Notes: generated by a model not told the origin, from the sequence alone. 10,125 bases of DNA from Helicobacteraceae bacterium (GCA_027083665.1 JALWNV010000297.1:1-10125); one strand, 5' to 3'; positions 1 to 6,666 are shown, numbered from the stretch's first letter. Translations and numbers: made by a program.

Positions 1-39
1 CACCAGTACGCCGCCGTATTTAAGCCAGCGCTTCGACAC
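1..39 (-). CDS. 5' end of an unidentified gene (partial), possibly a membrane-anchored signalling protein
   Basis: A GTG codon at 39-37 opens a frame that stays open to the window edge and reads V/M-S-K-R-W-L-K-Y-G-G-V-L-V. A purine-rich stretch (AGAAAGG) ends five bases upstream of the GTG, and the gap from the FecR gene stop codon (62-60) is only 20 bp, so this is probably the next gene of the same operon. The visible residues are a short basic stretch followed by the beginning of a hydrophobic run, as in an N-terminal signal or membrane anchor. From family context, FecR-domain proteins of this type are often followed by a CHASE2-domain adenylate/guanylate cyclase or kinase. That identity is only a guess, because just 13 codons are visible. 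Confidence 0.5.
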   Translation of the reverse strand, partial: MSKRWLKYGGVLV

Positions 40-59
40 GGGGACCTTTCTCTTTCGGC

Positions 60-863
60 TTATCGATCGGGAAATTCGACAACGGGTTCTTCCAGCGGCG
101 CGAGATTATCCCGAAGTGTCGCTTCGGAAATGATATCGGAGTTCATACCGTTCATCGCGTCGGCGCTCAAGACGCTTTCACTTTGCTGCACGGTCTGCAT
201 CGCTTTATCCCTGCCCGACAGCGTATCCGTATTTTTTCCTCCGGGCACGGCAGTGTCCCCCGAAGCGGGCTGCGCCGGCGTACTGGACAGATTGCTGCCG
301 ATCCGGACCGAAAAAGCATGATGTTCGGACCCTTTTTTTTTCGCCTCTTCATTGACGAGAGTCAGTTGTTCACCCGCTTTGACAACATACTCTTTTTTTC
401 CGATCGTAACAACAATCTCGCCCCGATGACAGATGATCGTTTCCTTTTTGTCCGAGACATTCCCGCTGAAATCCGTCCCACGGATTCCGATAGTTGTCGA
501 GTGCGTGGAGATACGAAAACGCTCCGGGGCCAACTTCCCGATCTTTCCGGTAACCGACCGGAAGAATCGCCGTTGAGCCCGCATCTGAGCCCGACTGTCC
601 GTTTGATCCCCGTAGATGTATTCCTCAAAAACGAATAGGGAAGCCGGACCTATGGTCACGACGGTGTCGTCACGCAATAGGACCTGAACGCGACTTCTTT
701 TTTCGGTGCGGATCCGGTCCTTGACCTCGATCTCTTCACCGCTGAACACTTTGGCGACCCTACCGCCGCGTTTCAGTTCCGCCTGGCCTTTGAGTAAAAC
801 AACATTACCGATACCCGCCCAGACACATGCCGCCGCCGTCGCCAGCAAAAACAAAACTTTCAT
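60..863 (-). CDS. FecR-domain periplasmic protein
   Basis: The predicted product is 267 aa, a secreted protein with one FecR domain. A signal peptide covers about residues 1-16 (MKVLFLLATAAACVWA, cleavage before GIGNV). The FecR domain covers about 42-135. It starts with a segment that sets a threshold-like SGEEIEVKDRIRT pattern and ends with the family hallmark TTIGIRGTDF (123-132), followed by a beta-rich stretch (VTIGKKEYVVKAGEQL). The C-terminal 80 residues are low in hydrophobicity and rich in S, T, D and P, and look unstructured. FecR domains occur in anti-sigma regulators, but stand-alone secreted versions without an N-terminal cytoplasmic anti-sigma region, like this one, are usually of unknown role and are often found beside cyclase/CHASE2 or adhesin genes. 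No sigma factor gene is visible nearby. Start choice: there are ATGs at 869 and 863. The AAGG at 873-870 abuts the first but stands 6 nt from the second, so I prefer 863. The gene begins only a few bases after the TPR-barrel stop (879-877), which suggests translational coupling. Confidence 0.85.
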   Translation of the reverse strand: MKVLFLLATAAACVWAGIGNVVLLKGQAELKRGGRVAKVFSGEEIEVKDRIRTEKRSRVQVLLRDDTVVTIGPASLFVFEEYIYGDQTDSRAQMRAQRRFFRSVTGKIGKLAPERFRISTHSTTIGIRGTDFSGNVSDKKETIICHRGEIVVTIGKKEYVVKAGEQLTLVNEEAKKKGSEHHAFSVRIGSNLSSTPAQPASGDTAVPGGKNTDTLSGRDKAMQTVQQSESVLSADAMNGMNSDIISEATLRDNLAPLEEPVVEFPDR

Positions 864-876
864 CTTCATCCTTTTT

Positions 877-2115
877 TCAGTACCGGAAATCCAAACCGCA
901 ATACATCACATGTTTTCGGTATCTTGCCGGACCGTAATTCGTATCGTTGACAATGTATTCATATTGGCAGCTTCCCTTGAATCCCTCAAAAAAGCTCCCC
1001 TGTATTCCCGCCGTCATATCATGATAATGATCCCGGCGCCTCTGCGTACTTTCGGGAAGGGTATCGTCATAAACCGTGTACCGATAGCCATACCGGCCGA
1101 TCAAGCTGTACAGGCTATCGATCCGGTAGGAAACTCCGGCGTAAAGTTCTGATACCTGTTTGCTGACGTATGGAAGCGGATCCATACTGCCGGCCCGGTG
1201 ATTATGATAGTTCACCTTGATAAAAAATTTATGGCCCGAAGGAAGCCAAAAGAGGCCCGCTCCGCCTCCGAAAGCCGTGTCGGCCAGTCCTTTGTCCGCC
1301 GCCTGCACAAAATCACGCCGGATATATTTCACATTCGCGATGCCGACGAGTTCGGTATCAAGCAGATAGCTCAACCGCGGCTCTGCGCTGACACTGCCGA
1401 GAAAATCGTTCCGAAGGTAATACATCCGGCTGTAACATACGGGAAAATAGAAATCGTAACGGTCTTTTCTATATCCGATTCCGGCAGAAACAAGTCCCGA
1501 GTAAAGATTATACGTTTTCTCTTCATTATACTGCAGCGAAACACCCGCGCTGCCCCGGATGTACAAATTTCTGCTCTTCTCGAGGGTACGGGTGTGTTCC
1601 AGACCCGCCTGGAAGCGGACGAATCCGCTGCCGATCTCTTCGGAACCCGGCAGCAGGTTGATATCACCGGGACTGACATTGATATTCGAATCGTAACCCG
1701 CCCCGAGACGCGCAAACGTTTTCATGCTTCCGTTTTCTTTGAACAAGACGGCAATCGCCGCTTTCTCTTTTTCCGTCGGAGTATACTCATCTGTCTTCTC
1801 TGCCAACTGCTTCACCAGCATCATACGGCCCGTCTCCGCATAGAGCTTTGCCAGCCGCAGCCGTGCTTCATGCTGTCCGGGATCGAGCATCAGTACCCGT
1901 TCGTACGCGGCGACAGCCTCATCCACCCTGCCCAATGCCATCGCGCTTTTCGCCCACAACAGATGCAGCTGCACCTTCCCGTAATCGGCGGTATCCTTTC
2001 TCGCCGCCGTCACAGCCCCGGCATAGTCCCCACGCTCGTACAACGACTGCACTTCGGTGATATCGGCATAAACCGCCGAGAGAATCAGCAATGTCAATCC
2101 CGCGACTTTTTTCAT
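877..2115 (-). CDS. TPR plus outer-membrane beta-barrel protein (SLAM/DUF560-like)
   Basis: The product is 412 aa. A signal peptide covers residues 1-17 (ending SAVYA before DITEV). About three TPR-like helical pairs follow at roughly 18-112; the clearest is LLWAKSAMALGRVDEAVAAYERVLMLDP (48-79, quoted in two parts: LLWAKSAMALGRVD, then EAVAAYERVLMLDP). From about residue 133 to the end the sequence alternates polar and aromatic/hydrophobic residues in many short amphipathic strands (for example FARLGAGYDSNINVSP, NLYSGLVSAGIGYRKD, ELYAGVSYRIDSLYSL). It ends in the aromatic C-terminus GLDFRY, as outer-membrane barrels do. The GYDSNI motif at the start of the barrel resembles the DUF560 / surface lipoprotein assembly modulator (SLAM) family, whose members combine periplasmic TPRs with a roughly 14-strand barrel and export surface lipoproteins. 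The fit is by layout and motif, not by a search. The gene follows a lipoprotein gene by 45 bp and has a good SD (AGGAG at 2124-2120, 4 nt from ATG). Alternatives are a generic porin-like barrel or a PgaA/BcsC-like glycan exporter, though its TPR part is short for the latter. Confidence 0.75.
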   Translation of the reverse strand: MKKVAGLTLLILSAVYADITEVQSLYERGDYAGAVTAARKDTADYGKVQLHLLWAKSAMALGRVDEAVAAYERVLMLDPGQHEARLRLAKLYAETGRMMLVKQLAEKTDEYTPTEKEKAAIAVLFKENGSMKTFARLGAGYDSNINVSPGDINLLPGSEEIGSGFVRFQAGLEHTRTLEKSRNLYIRGSAGVSLQYNEEKTYNLYSGLVSAGIGYRKDRYDFYFPVCYSRMYYLRNDFLGSVSAEPRLSYLLDTELVGIANVKYIRRDFVQAADKGLADTAFGGGAGLFWLPSGHKFFIKVNYHNHRAGSMDPLPYVSKQVSELYAGVSYRIDSLYSLIGRYGYRYTVYDDTLPESTQRRRDHYHDMTAGIQGSFFEGFKGSCQYEYIVNDTNYGPARYRKHVMYCGLDFRY

Positions 2116-2160
2116 TTTGCTCCTATCCTCTCGTGTGCTTTCAATAACTGATCAGGTTTC

Positions 2161-3324
2161 CTACAAGCCTCTTGAGTATGTGCACAGAATAAAGATGCAC
2201 CTATCGGGCCGGATGACGAAAGTCGCTTTCGGTCCTCCTTTGTAGGTAACACCGTCGGCATCCGTAATCTCCCCCACAATCGTGACTGTCGATGTTCCTT
2301 CTCGGATCGCCGAACCGTCCGTCACATGGATTTTCAGTGTCTTGTTCCCGCCGGTAGCAGAGATACGATCAATCGTAACGGCCGGATCGGTGTCGCTATC
2401 GGGATCGGCGTCGATCGTAAAATCGGCTGCACCCACACTCGACATATCCAGCGCCACACTGAAATCCATGAAGATATTCCCCGAATACCCGTCATGCTGC
2501 ACGGAATCCGCATCGACCAATGCGATCAAAGCATCTTCGGAACTGCTCTCGTTCACATCCGCCACGCTCAGCGTCACTTCCGCCGTATCGGCATTGCCCG
2601 CCGCATCGAACGCCTTGACGCTGTAGACCCCGCGGTTCGCACCGTTTTCGAAATCGTTCATCTCCGACGCCGCACCCGCCGCGCTCAGCGAAATATCCCC
2701 TCCGCTTCCGATGATGAAATAGCCGTCTGCACTCGTATTGCTGTCGGTCGCCGTAAACACAAAGCCTGTCACACCGACGTTGTCGGAGGCAAGAACCCTC
2801 CCCACAACCGTTCCCGCCGCTGTATTCTCCGCATACGAAAAACGCTGCTCCGCCATCACCGGTGCGGATACATCCATCTGCATCGTATCCGTGCCGGCAG
2901 CATCTCCGTCGCCGTTATTTTCGCCGTCATCGTCACGATCCTCACCGACTGTATCAAAAACATATTTGAACGTACTTTCAAGCGAACGCCCTTCACGATC
3001 CCTGAGCGCCGTTGTAACGACAATCGTATAGCTTGTATCCGGCAGCAACCGAGTATCGGGGATAATTTCGATGATATTGCCCGTCGCGCGCATCCCGGAA
3101 GGAACCTCCGAACCGGTTTCATCCAAAAGACAGACGCTTCTGCCGTTAACGGTATCAGCATCAATCTCAGCCGAAAATCTCAAAACGATGTATTTGTTCA
3201 CCGGCACTTTCGACATACGCTTACCGCTTTTGGCGAGTACATGTAAAAACTTCGGGTTTTTCTCCGCCTCTCCGCATCCCAAAAAAATCAATACCGGCAG
3301 TAAAATCATCATCAAATATTGCAC
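2161..3324 (-). CDS. Predicted lipoprotein with Ig-like and cadherin-like domains
   Basis: The product is 387 aa. The N-terminus is a hydrophobic stretch ending in IFLGC (Cys17), an imperfect but plausible lipobox (F rather than L at -3), so the mature protein is probably lipidated. An SbsA-type bacterial Ig-like domain (Big_5) covers about 24-125, with recognisable pieces VLRFSAEIDADTV and LPDTSYTIVVTTALRDREG. A strongly acidic linker follows (126-150, DRDDDGENNGDGD), resembling calcium-binding linkers. A cadherin-like domain covers about 153-258 (FSYAENTAAGTVVGRVLASD near its start, VKAFDAAGNAD, and the closing DVNE at 256-259). A second Ig-like domain covers about 262-372. Such proteins act in adhesion or surface structure; the exact role is unknown. 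The start is GTG (3324-3322), because the first ATGs lie inside the signal sequence; AAAGGG lies about 10 nt upstream. The n-region lacks a basic residue, which is unusual. The tail after FVIRP contains two Cys in a hydrophobic patch (CIFILC) and fits no domain. It is the first gene of the minus-strand operon. Confidence 0.75.
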   Translation of the reverse strand: MQYLMMILLPVLIFLGCGEAEKNPKFLHVLAKSGKRMSKVPVNKYIVLRFSAEIDADTVNGRSVCLLDETGSEVPSGMRATGNIIEIIPDTRLLPDTSYTIVVTTALRDREGRSLESTFKYVFDTVGEDRDDDGENNGDGDAAGTDTMQMDVSAPVMAEQRFSYAENTAAGTVVGRVLASDNVGVTGFVFTATDSNTSADGYFIIGSGGDISLSAAGAASEMNDFENGANRGVYSVKAFDAAGNADTAEVTLSVADVNESSSEDALIALVDADSVQHDGYSGNIFMDFSVALDMSSVGAADFTIDADPDSDTDPAVTIDRISATGGNKTLKIHVTDGSAIREGTSTVTIVGEITDADGVTYKGGPKATFVIRPDRCIFILCTYSRGL

Positions 3325-3368
3325 TTTACACCGCCCTTTCCTTAATAAAGTTCTTATTTTTTTATTCG

Positions 3369-3374
3369 ATTATA
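3369..3374 (-). promoter_or_regulatory. Probable -10 box of the envelope operon promoter
   Basis: On the minus strand a perfect TATAAT (3374-3369) is preceded by a T-rich stretch (CTTTTTGT). It would place the transcription start near 3362, about 38 nt before the GTG of the lipoprotein gene. No good TTGACA-like -35 is visible at the expected distance. That fits epsilonproteobacterial sigma-70 promoters, which depend on the -10 box and upstream T-rich DNA. Only position and motif support this. Confidence 0.5.
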
Positions 3375-3458
3375 ACAAAAAGCCGGGTGAATTTCTGTAG
3401 GGGAATACTCACATATATATCAAACCGTTTCTTCGATACAATTTCGTATTTATTGTTC

Positions 3459-3536
3459 AAGATGCACAAATCATCCATGATAGCAGATGCTTGTATTCTA
3501 TGCGCCAAAACATCAAAATGCACAAACCCGGCATGA
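3459..3536. repeat. Imperfect direct repeat pair upstream of the histidine kinase gene
   Basis: Copies lie at 3459-3480 and 3515-3536, start to start 56 bp. They read AA(G/A)ATGCACAAA, then six mostly unlike bases, then ATGA, with about 17 of 22 positions identical by eye. The second copy ends just before the kinase gene's ribosome binding site. They could be operator half-sites for a regulator, or chance similarity in A-rich DNA. Confidence 0.35.
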
Positions 3537-3551
3537 CGGAAGGAAATCAAG

Positions 3552-5129
3552 ATGATTAAATATCCGCAACTGCGGCAATTCATGAAAACATTTGATGTCC
3601 TCTGTATCCTCAGTGAAGAAGTTTCTGCACCGGTATCCGATGTCAACGCCGCATATTTCACCCATATACAGACCACGGCAAATGTCGAGGAAAGTCTGCA
3701 GATATTCAAAGAACATTTTCGCCAAAGCGGGAAGTACCACGATATCGTTATCGTAGATACAGCACTGACCGATGCCGTTGAACTCTATAAAACGATCTCC
3801 CGGGAGAATGACGACCAGTCTATTCTGGTCATCGCGGAACCCGGAGATCATTTCGAACTTTTCAAAGAAGAATGTATCTCGAATTTCGTCACCAAACCCG
3901 TCAACAAAGACGTTTTCGAAGCCAACCTGCTGCAAATCGCATCGGTTCGTTGGAAGAAAAAACAGATCCGGCAGCAACTGTCGGAACTCGAAACGTTCAA
4001 GAAAAACGCTGAAGAGGCTTCTCGGCAAAAAAGCTACTTTCTTGCAAACATGTCCCATGAGATACGTACGCCCCTCAATGCCATCATGGGGTTCATCACC
4101 CTGCTCAGCCAGAAAGAAGACGACGAAGAAAAGCGTCGATATCTTCAAATCCTGCAGGACTCTTCCGCTTCATTGCTGAAAGTCATCAACGATATTCTCG
4201 ACATCACCAAGATTGAGAGCGGAAATCTGGAAATAGACCGCATTCCCTTCAACCCGTACGGCAAATTGATGCAGACCATCGAACTCTATCAGGAAAAAGC
4301 GGCGGAAGACGGTGTCATCTTCAAGGCGATGGTCAGCAAACAACTGCCGAAAACCCTTCTCGGCGACCCGTTTCGCATTCAGCAAATCTTTGCCAACCTG
4401 CTTTCCAATGCCATCAAGTTTACTCCGGAAGGTTCTGTCGTCAAAGTGATGATCTGGTATAAAAACGGGTTCTTGAATATCAGGGTCAAAGACTACGGTA
4501 TCGGGATTGTCAAAGAAAAACACCAATATATTTTTAAAGCTTTTCACCAGGCAGACAACCGTATGGCCACAGAGTATGGAGGTACCGGGCTGGGCCTGGC
4601 TCTGTGCAGCGAACTTTCCGGGATGATGAACGGGTCTCTTTCATTCGAGGAGAATAAAAAAGGCGGCAGTATCTTTGCGCTGAAACTCAAACTTCCTGAA
4701 GCCGAAGAGATACCGAAAAAAGCTGAAGACAATATATCGGAAGAAGAGAAACCCCCTCTGAAAGGCCATATTCTCGTCGTTGAAGATATCGAAGCCAACC
4801 GTCTCTTTATCGAAATTCTGCTTTCGCAATACGGCCTGACCTGCGATATGGCTGAAAACGGATTTGAAGCGGTAGACAGATTCAAAGAACAGCGCTACGA
4901 TCTCATCCTGATGGATGAGAACATGCCCAAGTTAAACGGGGTTGATGCCGCCAAAAGAATCGCAAAATACGAAAAAGAAAAAAAACTGCGGCATACTCCG
5001 ATCATCACTTTGACGGCAAATGCGCTCAAAGGAGACAAGGAGCGGCTTCTCAACGCAGGTATGGACTGCTATCTCGGCAAACCGTTTCATCCTGATGAAC
5101 TGTACAGGGTTCTGCGCAAATTTCTATGA
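3552..5129 (+). CDS. Soluble hybrid histidine kinase (REC-like, HisKA, HATPase, REC)
   Basis: The product is 525 aa with no membrane segment or signal peptide, so it is a cytoplasmic sensor kinase. Domains in order: an N-terminal receiver-like domain (about 12-130) with D69 in DIVIVDTAL and K115-P116 in FVTKPV, but with S21-E22-E23 instead of a clear acidic pair and Ala in place of the switch Thr/Ser. Next a coiled coil (132-160). Next a HisKA domain with phosphoacceptor H169 in FLANMSHEIRTPLNAI. Next a HATPase_c domain with N-box FANLLSNAIKF (280-290), G1 box DYGIGI (314-319) and G2 box GGTGLGLA (343-350). Last a C-terminal receiver (about 405-525) with E411-D412, phosphoacceptor D455 in LILMDENMP, T488 and K510. 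It should autophosphorylate on H169 and pass phosphate to D455. No HPt domain or DNA-binding output is in the window, so its target is unknown. RBS: AGGA at 3541-3544, 7 nt from ATG. The gene is more A+T-rich than the genes to its right. It is divergent from the envelope operon, which makes that a possible but unproven target. Confidence 0.9.
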   Translation: MIKYPQLRQFMKTFDVLCILSEEVSAPVSDVNAAYFTHIQTTANVEESLQIFKEHFRQSGKYHDIVIVDTALTDAVELYKTISRENDDQSILVIAEPGDHFELFKEECISNFVTKPVNKDVFEANLLQIASVRWKKKQIRQQLSELETFKKNAEEASRQKSYFLANMSHEIRTPLNAIMGFITLLSQKEDDEEKRRYLQILQDSSASLLKVINDILDITKIESGNLEIDRIPFNPYGKLMQTIELYQEKAAEDGVIFKAMVSKQLPKTLLGDPFRIQQIFANLLSNAIKFTPEGSVVKVMIWYKNGFLNIRVKDYGIGIVKEKHQYIFKAFHQADNRMATEYGGTGLGLALCSELSGMMNGSLSFEENKKGGSIFALKLKLPEAEEIPKKAEDNISEEEKPPLKGHILVVEDIEANRLFIEILLSQYGLTCDMAENGFEAVDRFKEQRYDLILMDENMPKLNGVDAAKRIAKYEKEKKLRHTPIITLTANALKGDKERLLNAGMDCYLGKPFHPDELYRVLRKFL

Positions 5130-5165
5130 TCCTTACCGCGGCTATAACGGTTTTGTAATATTCCT

Positions 5166-5176
5166 TATGATAAAAT
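5166..5176 (+). promoter_or_regulatory. Candidate -10 region upstream of galU
   Basis: The 76 bp gap between the kinase stop and galU contains TATGATAAAAT at 5166-5176, within which TATGAT or TAAAAT could be a -10 box about 30-40 bp before the galU start. An upstream T-rich stretch (GGTTTTGTAAT) fits the epsilonproteobacterial pattern. No clear -35 is seen. The galU SD is weak (GGA at 5195-5197). Co-transcription with the kinase gene remains possible. Confidence 0.3.
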
Positions 5177-5205
5177 CCCGTTAAAAAGGGCTCCGGACAC
5201 ACATC

Positions 5206-6036
5206 ATGATTACCAAATGCCTCTTTCCCGCCGCGGGATACGGTACCCGCTTCCTGCCCGCCACCAAAGCCATGCCCAAAGAGATGCTGCCCGTCATGAC
5301 CAAACCGCTGATCCAGTACGGCGTCGAAGAAGCTGTCGAAGCCGGGATCGATGTCATGGCGGTCATCACCGGCCGCGGCAAACGCGCCATCGAGGATCAT
5401 TTCGACATCAGCTACGAACTCGAGCACCAGATCAAGGGCACCTCCAAAGAGCATCTGCTCGACGAAATCCGCGAGCTTATCGGCAAATGTACCTTTACCT
5501 ATACCCGCCAGATCGAAATGAAAGGGCTCGGCGACGCCATTCACAAAGGGCGGGTTCTCATCGGCAGCGAACCGTTCGCCGTCGTGCTCGCCGATGACCT
5601 GTGCCATAATCCCGACGGTGACGGTGTACTGAAACAGATGGCGAAAGTATACGAAAAATACCGCTGTTCCATCGTCGCGGTACAGGAAGTCCCGATGGAA
5701 GAGACCTCCAAATACGGCGTCATCGCGGGCAAAACCATCGACGACGACCTTTTTATGGTCGATACAATGATCGAAAAACCCGACCCCGCCGAAGCGCCGT
5801 CAAACCTCGCCATCATCGGACGCTACATTCTCACCCCCGACATCTTCGAACTGATTGAACGGACCGAACCGGGCAAAGGCGGCGAGATCCAGATCACCGA
5901 CGCCTTGATGGCGCAGGCGAAGAAAGGGATGGTCATGGCTTACAAATTCAAAGGTAGACGTTTCGATTGCGGCAGCATCGACGGCTTTGTCGAAGCGACG
6001 AACTACTTCTACACCCTCGGGCAAACGGCACCGTAG
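5206..6036 (+). CDS. galU: UTP--glucose-1-phosphate uridylyltransferase
   Basis: GalU makes UDP-glucose and pyrophosphate from UTP and glucose-1-phosphate in the cytoplasm. UDP-glucose feeds lipo-oligosaccharide, capsule and other glycan synthesis. The 276 aa length is normal for the bacterial family. Diagnostic segments are the nucleotide-binding N-terminus FPAAGYGTRFLPATKAMPKE with GTR near residue 14, the LIQYGVEEA motif, the metal/sugar-nucleotide site around VVLADDL (about 125-131), SKYGVIAG (about 168-175), IEKPDP and GRYILTPDIFE, and EIQITDAL (about 228-235). The C-terminal YKFKGRRFDCGSIDGFVEA resembles epsilonproteobacterial GalU. The start is the ATG giving MITKCLFPAAG, which matches the usual N-terminus of the family. 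The stop codon ends 3 bp from the stop of the convergent eda gene. Confidence 0.96.
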   Translation: MITKCLFPAAGYGTRFLPATKAMPKEMLPVMTKPLIQYGVEEAVEAGIDVMAVITGRGKRAIEDHFDISYELEHQIKGTSKEHLLDEIRELIGKCTFTYTRQIEMKGLGDAIHKGRVLIGSEPFAVVLADDLCHNPDGDGVLKQMAKVYEKYRCSIVAVQEVPMEETSKYGVIAGKTIDDDLFMVDTMIEKPDPAEAPSNLAIIGRYILTPDIFELIERTEPGKGGEIQITDALMAQAKKGMVMAYKFKGRRFDCGSIDGFVEATNYFYTLGQTAP

Positions 6037-6039
6037 CGC

Positions 6040-6666
6040 TCAACGCACCGCCAGATCGACCGCTTCGCGGCACAACGCCGTCACCTCGTCGAAACGTCCC
6101 GCATCCACCGCACTTTTGGGCACAACCCAGCTTCCGCCGACACACGGAACGTTCGGCAGCCGCAAAAAGTCGTTCATGTCCGCAAGCCCGATGCCTCCCG
6201 TCGGACAAAACCGCATGGCGGGAAAGGGTCCCGAGAATCCCTTGAGAAGCGCCGTACCGCCTGCTGCCGCCGCCGGAAAGAGTTTGCATGCGTCGAAGCC
6301 GGCGTTCAGCGCCGCCATCACTTCGCTGGCCGTGGCAACCCCGGGAATAAACGTGATCCGCTCCTGCGTACTGCAGCGCAGCAGCGATTCGCTGATGCCC
6401 GGACTGAACGAAAACCTCCCTCCCGCGTCACGCACGCGGCGCAGATCACCCGCCGTCATCGCCGTCCCCGCTCCGACATGCATCTGCGGCACCGCCCCCG
6501 CGATCGCCTCGATCGAAGGCAATGCCGCCTCGCTGCGAAGCGTGATCTCCATGATACCGATACCGCCTTCGATCAGTGCCTCGGCAAGCGGCACCGCGTG
6601 CAATACGTCTTCAAGAACGACCACCGGTATCACCGGTGAAATGTTGAACAGTTCCCTGCCGGTCAT
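6040..6666 (-). CDS. eda: 2-dehydro-3-deoxy-phosphogluconate (KDPG) aldolase
   Basis: This enzyme cleaves KDPG into pyruvate and glyceraldehyde-3-phosphate, the last step of the Entner-Doudoroff pathway, and may also act on 4-hydroxy-2-oxoglutarate. The 208 aa length is typical of this class I aldolase. Key residues are visible: catalytic Glu40 and Arg44 in GIMEITLRSEAA (equivalent to E. coli E45 and R49), VGAGTAMT (64-71), FSPG (87-90), the Schiff-base Lys128 in DACKLFPA (equivalent to E. coli K133), and the phosphate-binding PTGGI (155-159). The ATG overlaps the edd stop as ATGA (6666-6663). A strong SD (GAGGAG at 6677-6672) lies 5 nt upstream, inside edd, so the two genes are translationally coupled. 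It is the last gene of the operon and converges on galU. Confidence 0.96.
   Translation of the reverse strand: MTGRELFNISPVIPVVVLEDVLHAVPLAEALIEGGIGIMEITLRSEAALPSIEAIAGAVPQMHVGAGTAMTAGDLRRVRDAGGRFSFSPGISESLLRCSTQERITFIPGVATASEVMAALNAGFDACKLFPAAAAGGTALLKGFSGPFPAMRFCPTGGIGLADMNDFLRLPNVPCVGGSWVVPKSAVDAGRFDEVTALCREAVDLAVR

Larger units (their letters stand above)
3325..3551. other. Divergent intergenic region with small repeats
   Basis: This 227 bp region separates the divergent lipoprotein and histidine kinase genes and must hold both promoters. It is A+T-rich. Besides the minus-strand TATAAT box it contains an imperfect 22 bp direct repeat (3459-3480 and 3515-3536, sharing ATGCACAAA and a terminal ATGA) and a short perfect palindrome, ATCAT-CC-ATGAT, at 3470-3481. 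A possible plus-strand extended -10, TTGTATTCT (TATTCT at 3494-3499), lies about 50 bp before the kinase start but is weak. I see no ORF of note and no RNA-like structure. Confidence 0.5.

Noticed and set aside
60..869. FecR protein as a lipoprotein using Cys in the AAAC stretch of its signal peptide
   Set aside because: There is no Leu/Val/Ile at -3, and a normal signal peptidase I site (VWA before GIG) follows directly.
877..2115. TPR-barrel protein as a PgaA/BcsC-type polysaccharide exporter
   Set aside because: The TPR part is only about 95 residues and no glycosyltransferase or deacetylase gene is nearby; the short-TPR DUF560-like layout fits better.
1198..2151. A 317-codon open frame on the plus strand
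   Set aside because: It is antisense to the TPR-barrel gene, which has a signal peptide, a good SD and a coherent domain layout; the plus-strand product has none.
2326..3246. A 306-codon open frame on the plus strand
   Set aside because: It is antisense to the Ig/cadherin lipoprotein gene; the translation is Arg/His/Ile-rich with no domain-like pattern.
5130..5165. Possible terminator after the kinase gene (ACCG...CGGT followed by TTTG)
   Set aside because: The stem is only 4 bp with a 9-base loop and the T-run is short and interrupted; not convincing.
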